Part shown: piece by piece, positions 50,433 through 60,426 of the stretch
Position numbering within the stretch: position 1 is the first letter of the stretch
Layout of the letters: every line of letters starts with the position of its first letter
NCBI GenBank assembly: GCA_020055645.1
Contig: CM034547.1
Span: 47,156,409-47,220,408 of the forward strand
Length of the DNA: 64,000 bases
Source of the DNA: Tomocerus qinae
Lineage: Eukaryota > Arthropoda > Collembola > Entomobryomorpha > Tomoceridae
Reading direction: 5' to 3'
Translations under genes and position numbers: made by a program
The notes under the pieces: generated by a model
Databases searched by the model: none
Told to the model about the DNA's origin: nothing
The model's input: the letters and a program-made list of their open reading frames with translations, nothing else

Positions 50433-53400
50433 ATGGACTGGAAGAAACTCAACTTTGCTCTCGACTATTTGGCTTCAGTTGGAACTTTGTTTTCAGCGGA
50501 GCAACGTGTAAAAATGCAGTCTTCCCTTACAATTTTGCAAAAGGAAAACCAATTTGAGAGTGTTCACCTTGTGGCAAAAATTAATGGGATAGAAAGGGAC
50601 TATTTCATTGCTTGTGGAATTGGAAAAGACTATCTTAAAGATCGGACATATTTCTTCAGGTTATTGCCTTGTCCTTACAGTTTACTACAAGTAGTTATAG
50701 ATGTACAATAATTTTTGTAAATTCTTGCAATTTTTATGTTTAGTAATGATAATGGATTGAATTGGACTCTATTGTTGGATCCCATAAGCTATGAGATGAT
50801 GAGCCTAGGACAAAATTGCAGAGGCCATTTCGTTGGGGATCCTGCCATTGATTGTGAAACCGAAGTTCCTATTAGTGATGGATTCGACGACATGGTGGAC
50901 GATGTGGATGGGTGTTGGGTGGGTATATTTGTTCCGAAAAAGTTCCACTTCATTTCATGTTCCGTATATTTACCGAATTAACGTCAACATCTCTAAAAAG
51001 CATAAATCCTGGTTATTTTTCTGAAGAATATCATGCCATGAGCACCTTTTTTCTAAAACTTAAATAGCTCACAATTAAAGAAGAAGAACGTCTATCGTCA
51101 ACATTAGCTGGTATCATCACTGATGCGGCAGTTATTCCTAGGGGAGCGCTATTGAAAGCTCCAACAGGTCTTACCATAGAAAATCAAATGTTTGAAGGTA
51201 ATGAAACAATCCGTCACTCCATATTCGTATCGTAGGTCATGAAATTAAGGTAGTTATATAAGAATTAAGAAATTTTAAATTATTGGTACTATGATCACCA
51301 AATAAGTTTGGACAATAAGATTGAAGAATAATAAAACCGATAAGAAAATATAATGGGCGAGTTCGCGCATCAGTGAGCATGAACAATACAGGAGTTCGTG
51401 CTTCAATGAGCATCTTTGTTCGTGCTCACTGAAACGCGAACTCGCCTAATATTATGTATTCTTATCGGTTTTATTGTTCTTCAATCTTATTGTCCAAAGT
51501 TATTTGGCAATCATAGTACATAATTATATTACTGTCGTCAGCAGTACCATATTTAGAAGTCGATTTCGGAGGGGCGTCATACACATACACCCATATAATA
51601 TGTAGTAGGCATATTCGCGCAAAGCTAGAAAAAGCTTGGTATATTTTCTCTAAAATGAGTCAAAGCTATAGCCTAAAAACAACCCATGGCTAAGCCATCT
51701 AAAATCTAGGGTTGTAGTAGGAGATTTTTTGGTCCAACTATCTGAGCGGGAGTTAATGGTATTGGTAATGTGAGTCAATGAGATAGATATTATATAGTAG
51801 GAGGCGCCAATTAATTCCCCTCTCAACGGTAGGTTTTAATTGTATTTGGAAATGTCGCTGCTGCAGCTCCGCTACTGTCCTCGTCCCATCCACACTATTA
51901 TTCTTCCAGATTAACCTATTACCTATATCTATCTTCCTTGCCTAAAAATGACTATGACATAAAATCGCGCGAAAGTTTTGGGAATTTTGAAAGGGGGAAT
52001 TTGCCCCCAATGCCCCCCTCAATACAGCCTTGGTCGTCAGCTATATATTCCAGCCCTTTTTAATCCTATTAATTGGGTTTTGTTCAAGTACGTATACAGA
52101 ACTTTCGTAAACAGAGTTTCGGAGGGGGCTAAGATTTCCAATGGATATTTTAATGATATATATTCGCGCGTAGCGCAAAAATTTTTGGATTTTTTTGACG
52201 GAAATGATTCAAAAAAGGCCTAAAAATGGCAAATAATCGCGCGGAGCGCGAGTTGTTTTGCAATTTTGAGAAAATACCCCTTTTCCTGGATTTCGGGGGG
52301 GGAGGGGCCGTAAAGCCCATCCCTCAATACGTCCTTGGTTTTGTTCATGGCTGGTGAAGCTGTGAGCTGTGAAGAAAATCATGATTGAAAATCAGTAGAC
52401 CATTCACTAAAAGGTCTATTACCCCATAAACAGAAGACCAAATTAATAGAATAAAATAGGCGGGAAAACATCTACAGGGTGTCCCAGAATGATGTATACA
52501 CGAACTTTGACCTTTAATAACTGACGATTGGTTGCGTAAATTACAATGATATGCACACCATGTGAAAGAGCATGCGTTTTTTAATGAGATTTCCGAATTT
52601 GAAGACCCTCCATTTTCAGGTACCGGCGTAATCGCTTCAGCACTGACCGACCTGAATTTTTACAAAATTTCTGACTTATTTTCCATTTTTGTAACAATGC
52701 ATTGGTGTAGTTTCAATAATGTTGTTGGCTTTTCGGCATAAATCTTATCCTCGACGATTCCCCAACGACAGAAATTACAAGGTGATAAGTCCTGGGATCT
52801 TGGTGGCCATGAAACCGGTCCTCCCTCACCCATCCACATGCAAAGGAAATGGGTATCTAACCAATCTGTAACATCTGAAAAACTGAAATGCGCCTGTTGC
52901 GCCATTTAGCAATGCTAAATCACTTAATATGGCCAGCCTAATCAAGTTATTCCAAATCACAATCGTTTAGTCACTTTGCAAGATAGGACACCTGCGCATT
53001 TCAGACTTTCAAATGTTACAGAATGGTTTAATACCCATTTCCTAGGCATATGGATGGGTGAGGGAGGACCGGTTTCATGGCCACCAAGATCACAGGACTT
53101 ATCACCTTGTAATTTCTGTCGTTGGGGAATTGTCGAGGATAAGATTTATGCCGAAAAGCCAACAACATTATTGAAACTACGCCAATGCATTGTTACAAAA
53201 ATGGAAAATAAATCAGAAATTTTGTAAAAATTCAGGTCGGTCAGTGCTGAAGCGATTACGCCGGTACCTGGAAATGGAGGGTCTTCAAATTTGGAAATTT
53301 CATTAAAAAACGCATGCTCTTTCACATGGTGTGCATATCATTGTAATACTCCCAACCAATCGTCAGTTATTAAAGGTCAAAGTTCGTGTATACATCATTC

Positions 53401-56400
53401 TGGGACACCCTGTATTTAGGTAAGGACCTATAGTCATAATTTTTTTATAATGTAAAATCTCTTGGGTAGAATGCCAATCTTCCAATGCTAATTCATAAAA
53501 AGGTTAATTTTGAATTATGATGTCTGTGACACATGAAAATAATATGAAAATTCATGGTAAGAAGTAAGAAATTATAATTCTGGATTTTTCGAAGAAAGTT
53601 TATGAAAACTTTCTATAAAATATATAACACACATTTCAAGATATATCAAAATAAGATGGTCAGAAAAACGTTTTGTCTGAATTTATGGATATAATTTATT
53701 TTTAATTCCTGAAAATGTTTTATTTTTAATTCATGAAAATGTTTTATTTTTAATTCATGAAAATGTTTTATTTTTAATTCAGAAAAATGTTTTATTTTTA
53801 ATTCAGAAAAATGTTTTATTTTTAATTCATGAAAATGTTTTATTTTTAATTCATGAAAATGTTTTATTTTTAATTCATGAAAATGTTTTATTTTTAATTC
53901 ATGAAAATGTTTTATTTTTAATCCATGAAAATGTTTTATTTTTAATTCATGAAAATGTTTTATTTTTAATTCATGAAAATGTTTTATTTTTAATTCATGA
54001 AAATGTTTTATTTTTAATTCATGAAAATGTTTTGTTTTTAATTCATGAAAATGTTTTATTTTTAATTCATGAAAATGTTTTATTATTAATTCATGAAAAT
54101 GTTTTATTTTTAATTCATGAAAATAATGATATAATAATGATAATCATGAATATTTATTTCTAAATTCGTGGAAATATTTATTTCTAAATTCATGCAAATA
54201 TACTTTTAAATTAATGCAAATATATTTTTAAATTAATGCAAATATATTTCTAAATTCATGCAAATATATTTATTTCTAAATTATTCATGCAAATATTTAT
54301 TTCTAAATTCGTGGAAATATTTGTTTCTAAATTCGTGGAAATATTTGTTTCTAAATTCGTGGAAATATTTATTTCTAAATTCATGCAAATATTATTTCTA
54401 AATTCATGCAAATATTATTTCTAAATTCATGCAAATATTATTTCTAAATTCATGCAAATATTATTTCTAAATTCATGCAAATATTATTTCTAAATTCATG
54501 CAAATATTATTTCTAAATTCATGCAAATATTATTTCTAAATTCATGCAAATATTATTTCTAAATTCATGCAAATATTATTTCTAAATTCATGCAAATATT
54601 ATTTCTAAATTCATGCAAATATTATTTCTAAATTCATGCAAATATTATTTCTAAATTCATGCAAATATTATTTCTAAATTCATGAAAATTTATGCCTGTT
54701 AATAAATTTACTAGCCAAAAAATGAAACAATATTTTTAGCCGTTTCAGTATTATGAATCCCAAGATCCCAATGTAGTATAGTAAAGATAGCGGGTCAACA
54801 GGAACATACAATTTGTGTGTACTATACTTTATGGAAATTAAGACTTCTGGTAAAAAAATACTGGCTTACTCTAATCATAAGTATAACACACAAAGTGTAT
54901 GCTCAAGCATAGCTTGCTCAAGTGACAACTTGCTCAAGTAATAACTACCCTTAAAAACGATTAGGAGCCTGTAGAATATTATAGCATAGCCTTACGGCAT
55001 TTTTCCCTCACCTTGAGTATTTGAAGCAAAAGACCCATTTATAAAGCGTTTTTCAAAGTTATAAAATATATTATTTAGACATTTACCATTTTAGAAAGTA
55101 CCATAGACCAAGCGCAATATTTTCGAGAGCAGTACTACAAAAACAGGATTAGTTCAATAATTATTTGTAGGTTGACCCAGTACCCAGTGCTAGTGTGTTT
55201 ACATTTTAAGAGAGTTGCACGGGCAGGCAATTTAGTTCCTGTAGCCGCCCGTAAGCATCCTGATTTGTCCGTGCCAGCCCGTACCCGTATGAGCACCGGC
55301 CGGGCACACACAAAAACGAAAATTTGGCCTTTTTTTCTATATATATTACAGGTAGTTATTTACGGCATGCAGCATGCATTTTTCTGCCCGTACCCGTAGC
55401 AAATGAGCCCATACTCGCCAGGGTGAGCATACCGATTTACCCGTGCCTGACCGTACCCGCCCGTGAGTATCCGTAATCTGTCCGTGCCCGTGAAAAATCT
55501 GTATCATGCGCCCGTGCCCGTGCAACTTTCTAATTTCATAGGCAACTACTGTGCAGCTATGGGTTAGAAGTATTTAGCACGTATGTATATAAATGTAGCA
55601 TTTCAATTCGCAAATTTGTTTGACGTGAAGGCAGATAGATGGGTAAGGTAAATCTGACTAAACCAAGTCAGAAATTAGAAAATCCATTTCACTCGGCATG
55701 ACTATTGAAATATTTTATATGGGACATGATACTGATACTGAAGCGCTGCTTAATTGCTTCATTCTGTATGTTCTTATCACTACAGAACAGAGATAGCTTA
55801 ATATTATCTCTGTGAGAATCGAGAGTCTGGACTGGAAATAAACCGGTGTAAGAAAGGCGCGGAGAAATTATGTACCTCTATGTATAATGATAACACTTCA
55901 TAAGGCAAAACATAAGTTTGTAAGTCTGTTACATAACAAACTTGAAATTTTATTTATGGACTCAATGAGAAAATGAGAACCATAATTATAAGTTTAGCCA
56001 TTTATTTCACACAGTTTCTGAGTGTACTTTTACGGATTTTGTTACACACAGAAGAGGTCCAACTAAAGTCAAATGACTGTAATTTTCGAACTGGAAGTTC
56101 ATTATGATGACTCTTATAAAAAATTCGAATCAATTATCTCCATTAATTCGGAGTAAGTTAATTAAGTTTGCCCAACCATTCACTCAGAGAGACTGCAGCT
56201 TTATATAAATACTTGAACCCAGCTAAGGGGGCAAATCTAGCACTCAAGAGAAATTCAGCAGGCCACCCATCACAGTAATAAAAACAATTTCGAAAACATC
56301 CTATTAGGTTGTTAACTTTGTAAATACAAAGCACATTTAAATTAATACACCTTTATTTTCTACAGTGGTTGGAAAAATTAGCTGCAGCCCCAACTTCCTG

Positions 56401-59400
56401 ATAAAAAGGAATTTCCTACACCAAAATAATAACTGTAGATAGTAGCATCAAATATAGGGAACAATGAAAGACTATTTCCGAAAAAACTCCCACAAAGTTA
56501 CCAAAACTTTTAAAATCGAAAAAATAAGATTCCCTCTAGGATTTTGGAAAAACGTTCAAATCCCATGAGTACAACTTACGAATAAATGTTTTTAAAGAAT
56601 AGTTAATTACCCAGTGCTGTTATTTAATTCTACAAAAAGATATCCCAACTGGCACAAAGGAATTAAGAGGGTAGTAAAAAGTAAACCTAGCTCTATTAAA
56701 AAATGTTGAATAAGTTTTTCAATATTATAGCAGAACCAATTTGGGCTGGATTTAGGCAGCGGGATATCGTTGCCTCCGTTGCCCCCTCCCCCGTTGCCCC
56801 TAGTTTAGCCACTTAACCTATTACTTTAATATATTGTCCCCGTTGCCTCTCGTCACTACTTTTGCCTCTTTTTTGACCTAACCTAATAAAAAATAAACTG
56901 TTTTATTGTGGAAGCCTAACAAGAAAGTAATATGCTTATTTTTAACTAGTTGAACCCAGCTAAGGGGCGAACCTGGCACTCAAGAGAAATTAAGCAGGCA
57001 ACCCATCACAGTAATAAAAACAATTCCGGTTCAAATGGGGAATAATAAAACATTATTTTTATTAAACACCCCAGAATGTTCCCCTTTCCGGGATTTTGGA
57101 AAACGAATTGCCTTCTTTAGCTAATTATTTCCATTCAATCACCAATAATCATCTTATGTGAATTCGTATTATTGTTCTGATGTTATAATAATATGAAACA
57201 ACTCAATTCGTTGGTTTAGAGGGAGGGGCATGCGCATTTTACTTTTGTGCTTTCAAGGAACGTGCATATATTACGTTGATAGTTGATGGGAGGAAGCGAT
57301 GCCCAAAAGAGTTACAGCTAGCACTTGCGCTACACTTGAGAAAGGGGGTTTTACGTTACGTAATATATGCAGGTTTCCTAGGCGGTCGTACCAAGACATA
57401 GATAGTCAGGTATTAGTGCGATTATATTATAGAATTAGGTCAGGTCAAAAAAGAGGCAGAAATAGTGACGGGAGGCAAATGGTAAAGATAATAGGTTAAG
57501 TGGCTAAACTAGGGGCAACGGGGGAGGGGGCAACGGGGGCAATTGAGGCAACGATATCCCGCTGCCTAAATCTAGCCCCAATTTGGGTTAGAAGTTTTGA
57601 AATGCTATTTAATACGCACATTACGATCATTACGAAATGTTCCCTTTCGCTAATCATTTCCATTCGATCCCCAGTCACCATTCAACCTTCTTATGTAAAC
57701 TATTATTATTTAGATGTTATAACAATAATATGTAACGACTCATTTCGTTGGTTTAGAGGAATTGGGCTTGCGCATTTTACTTTTTTTGCTTTTAAGGTAC
57801 GCGTATATTCGATAAAATGTATGAATTTGACTATTTCATCAATAACAAAATCTCTATGGATATTATTAAAGTTAGAGATAGTACCTCAAAAAATCCAACT
57901 CTAAAGCCCGTGCAGTTGTAGACTAAAGGGACTGTACTGTAAGTATAAGGAAGTACCTCGATAATAATTTTTCCAGAATTGGTAGATTTGTATGGGAGTA
58001 CTTTGTCCCTCTTTCTGTGTCTATCTATTTATCTATCTACCTATTTCTCCATGTATTTAAAGATTTCCTCATAACTTTCGACAGGAGGGGCATTTGAATG
58101 AATGAAACAAGAAGTCAAAAGGTCGTCTGACCAAGGATTGCAATAAAAAATATTTCCAAATATTAGACGTCAATTCCCGTACGACCTCACATTTTTCTTA
58201 TCCTTCTTGGTACCTTTTTTCTTATTTTGAATGAACGTCTGCAATGAAACTATTTCCGAAAATTCGAACCCACGTACGACCTTATTTTTGGTACTTCTTT
58301 GTGGTCTACTTATTTATAACAGCAAATCTCCACCTGATTGAACCAACGTGACTGCAACGAAACCAATTTAACTAACTGATTTCATCTGTAGTCATACAAT
58401 ATTTGTAAATGCAGTATTCAGTATGCATATTTCAATACAGGGCCAAATCTTGTCAAACAACAATTGACAATTTATTAAGCCCAACACCCGTTGAGCTTAT
58501 CATTGACAGTGTGAGACAAAGTCAAAAGTTCTACTTTTTTTAGGAAGTTTGGATCTCCTCTGGGGCTTCTAAGCCTACAAAAAAAGTGTAAATACAAAGA
58601 AGGTTCGTCGAAAGCTGAACTACAATCTCACTGTGGAAAATCTGACATATCTACCTTGGATATTAAGATATCTTCAATTGATTTGCAAACGTTAATAACT
58701 TCCAAAATAGATATGTCAGATTTTCCACAGTGAGATTGTAGTTCAGCTTTCGACGAACCTTCTTTGTAATTACACTTTTTTTGTAGGTTTAGAAGCCCCA
58801 GAGAAGATCCGAATTTCCTAAAAAAAGTTAACATGGAATATGATAGTCAGAGTAATTGGTCGTTTCCAGGAATACCTTATTCTTAAGGAGCCTGCATATA
58901 TTCCGTGTGCAGTTGATGGGAGGAGGGGATACCCAAAAGTGTTGCAGTCAGCACTTGCGTTACACATGTGGGAGGGGGTTTTGCTTTACGTAATATATGC
59001 AGGTTCCCTAGGTTCTCCCTACCACACGTACATACATAGACAGGTAAATTTATCAAGTCTGCGATTATATATAGAGATAATGGAGATTCGATCCTCTCTC
59101 CGAATCGGTGGGATGCCCCGTCCCGATTCCCTATCATCATGTAAATAAATAGAGTACCATAGTTGCATTGCAGTTCATTCGCAAGGTTTATGTAAGTAAA
59201 TAACTACTAAAACCTTGCCTTGCGTCTGTCTTTGAGAAATTTAACGACTTAACGATGTTACCCACTATAGTGACTAGTGACACACTCACACACGCTCTTC
59301 AAAGACCTCATTATGATGCTACTGTGTATTTGATACTTGTCATTTAGCCAAATTTGAAGCCTCAAATATATTTCATTTGTGCATTCGCCATACTATGAAA

Positions 59401-59937
59401 TGTTTTCTATAGGTTTAAGCAAATCTGACGCTACCCAGTTGTACTCGTATTATCATTTACGGCGCCCTGTGAATCCTTGGGACAAAAACATCGTCGTAAG
59501 ATCTGACTATAATATCAGCCTAGATTTTTTGGATCCATTAGCTGTTGATGAACCTAAAGGTCATTACTTTTAATAGTAATTTAACGAATGATATGTTTGA
59601 CAACTTGAGGGAATCCGTTCTTGACTTAGATGAAATCTAACAAAAGAAATAAGTTCCTCGTTAATTTTCAGGCTGCTGGAGTCTCCAGGTTGACAAGGGT
59701 GAAACAATTACTACTCTTCGTTCCTTATATTGGCCTGGGTTTGTGGCATATCATATTATAGAGACACCTCATTATGGGTGGTTTTATGTTGGAACTGGGA
59801 AGAAAAATTGGGACGTTCCATTCATGATTTTATCACCAGATGAAATGAAGGCTGAGGAAGAAGCAGACCTAATGGCGTACGCAGAGGCTTATAAACAACG
59901 GGCTTATGAAGAAGTTGGAGAAAACGAAACTTATTGA
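50433..59937 (+). CDS. RSPH9: Radial spoke head protein 9 homologue, complete, 5 exons
   Basis: Structural component of the radial spoke head in motile 9+2 axonemes; in insects this points to sperm tails. Exons: 50433-50659, 50744-50918, 51068-51197, 59413-59559, 59672-59937 (945 nt, 314 aa). Family blocks are recognisable: the N-terminal ALDYLASVGTLFSAEQRV, GHFVGDP, the IKEEERLSSTLAGI helix, AAVIPRGALLKAP, and the C-terminal LRSLYWPGFVAYHI and YGWFYVGTGKKNWDVPFM. Human RSPH9 is 276 aa and ends right after the last block; this protein continues for about 35 acidic residues. The ATG lies in an AAAAATGG context. Intron 3 is 8.2 kb and packed with repeats; the other introns are 84-149 bp. The donor at 50918 was chosen because only it keeps phase with exon 3. 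Confidence 0.93.
51286..51519. repeat. Inverted-repeat MITE in RSPH9 intron 3
   Basis: 234 bp with ends GTACTATGATCACCAAATAA and TTATTTGGCAATCATAGTAC. Long arms also include GACAATAAGATTGAAGAA and its complement, around a GCGAGTTCGCG-containing centre. Confidence 0.8.
51540..52350. repeat. Interspersed repeat with CGCG-rich motifs
   Basis: The left part (AGTACCATATTTAGAAGTCG) recurs at 63949-63990 at the window edge. Further on are GCGCGTAGCGC and GCGCGGAGCGCG motifs and two related stretches ending CCTCAATACAGCCTTGG and CCTCAATACGTCCTTGG. Probably fragments of one or more interspersed elements; no protein is recognisable. Confidence 0.5.
52475..53412. mobile_element. Palindromic element made of two transposase 3' halves
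   Basis: 938 bp with ends CAGGGTGTCCCAGAATGA and its inverted copy, flanked by TA (52473-52474, 53413-53414). The arms encode nearly identical transposase C-terminal fragments pointing outward: minus frame 52660-52905 and plus frame 52976-53227, both with GGPVSWPPRSQDLSPCNFC and WGIVEDKIYAEKPTTL. This matches the last catalytic region of Tc1/mariner-type DDE transposases. The N-terminal catalytic half is absent, so no active enzyme can be made. Confidence 0.88.
53696..54124. repeat. 24-bp minisatellite array
   Basis: About 18 tandem copies of a 24-bp unit containing TTTTATTTTTAATTCATGAA, with few substitutions (variants CCTG, CAGA, CCATG). Units abut without spacers. It lies in RSPH9 intron 3. 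Confidence 0.93.
54150..54697. repeat. 23/24-bp minisatellite array, related to the previous one
   Basis: The left part has mixed 22-24-bp units (GTGGAAATATTTATTTCTAA, ATGCAAATATATTT); the right part has about 14 very uniform 23-bp units (ATGCAAATATTATTTCTAAA core). It shares the TAAWTTCATG.AAAT pattern with the preceding array, suggesting a common origin. Confidence 0.92.
55210..55535. repeat. GC-rich element with CCCGTG subrepeats
   Basis: Starts with AGAGTTGCACGGGCAGG and ends with CCCGTGCCCGTGCAACTTTCT, an imperfect inverted end, and contains many CCCGTACCCG / CCGTGCCCG units. Composition is unlike the AT-rich surroundings. The ORF across it (55172-55399) is a by-product of the repeats. 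No target duplication found. Confidence 0.6.
56212..56290 (+). repeat. Direct copy of a segment inside foldback element 3
   Basis: About 80 bp (GAACCCAGCTAAGGGGGCAA ... CCCATCACAGTAATAAAAAC) nearly identical to 56949-57027. Confidence 0.75.
56744..57577. mobile_element. Foldback element 3, with mosaic interior
   Basis: 834 bp. The terminus GGCTGGATTTAGGCAGCGG is inverted at the right end, followed by G-rich/C-rich GTTGCC-type subterminal repeats and TAGTTTAGCCACTTAACCT inverted arms. The perfect 8-bp duplication CCAATTTG occurs at 56736-56743 and 57578-57585. Unlike elements 1 and 2, its centre carries segments with second copies in the flanks: 56949-57027 (copy at 56212), 57117-57262 (copy at 57645) and about 57255-57390 (copy at 58887). 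Confidence 0.88.
57645..57800 (+). repeat. Direct copy of the central part of foldback element 3
   Basis: Matches 57117-57262 with substitutions and small indels (shared TTTCGTTGGTTTAGAG-like and GCGCATTTTACTTTT). Confidence 0.7.
58533..58828. repeat. Inverted-repeat MITE in RSPH9 intron 3
   Basis: 296 bp with ends ACTTTTTTTAGGAA and TTCCTAAAAAAAGT. Arms of about 120 bp pair almost perfectly (GGTTCGTCGAAAGCTGAACT, TCTCACTGTGGAAAATCTGA and complements). Confidence 0.85.
58887..59030 (+). repeat. Repeat shared with foldback element 3 interior
   Basis: About 140 bp matching 57255-57400. Both begin near TGCATATATTMCG and end near CGTAATATATGCAGG, so each may be a small MITE with these inverted ends. 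The short ORFs at 58840-59148 are shadows. Confidence 0.65.
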
Positions 59938-60426
59938 GACAGACAAATGCTTAATTTAATAATAATTCCATGTTGAGGATTTTATAATCCAAAGTACACA
60001 TCTTCACTCTATTTGTTAAGTACAATAAAAACTATGTAATAATTTTGATAAGCAAAAACATGTGATGTCATTTAGCTATCCAAGAATTGGTCATAAGAGG
60101 GTTTCATTAATAGTCTTCTATAAAATGACTATACAGCATTGACAATTTATTCTTCATATTATTATCAGCAGAAACCAACCTTTAGTCGTTTATTTAATCA
60201 TATGTTAACCTAAGTATAAAGGAAGATCATCAAGCAGCTTAAAACTGTATTCAAACGATGCCTCAGAATTTCTGATTAAGGATAATGAAAGATCATAATG
60301 GTTAAAAAAATTTAACTTGGTCACTTAGAATTATGAAGATTTAGCTACATTGAATTAATAACGGCATTTTTACGAAAACAGCACGAAATATTACAAATCA
60401 TTACTTCAGAGCGGGTGCACTGTAAA
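59938..60426. other. Tail-to-tail gap between RSPH9 and UBR7
   Basis: 489 bp between the two stop codons. An ACAATAAAAAC motif near 60023 may serve RSPH9 polyadenylation. No gene or repeat seen; the 3' UTRs may be very short or overlap. Confidence 0.6.

Noticed and set aside
53696-54697. CRISPR-like repeat array
   Set aside because: Units abut without unique spacers and the context is a eukaryotic intron; these are minisatellites.
55172-55399. 75-codon plus-strand ORF
   Set aside because: Produced by the CCCGTG-rich repeat; composition reflects the repeat and not a protein.
56206-56298. Possible tRNA or tRNA-derived SINE (GAACCCAGCTAAGGGG)
   Set aside because: No A-box/B-box pair or cloverleaf could be drawn; treated as an interspersed repeat only.
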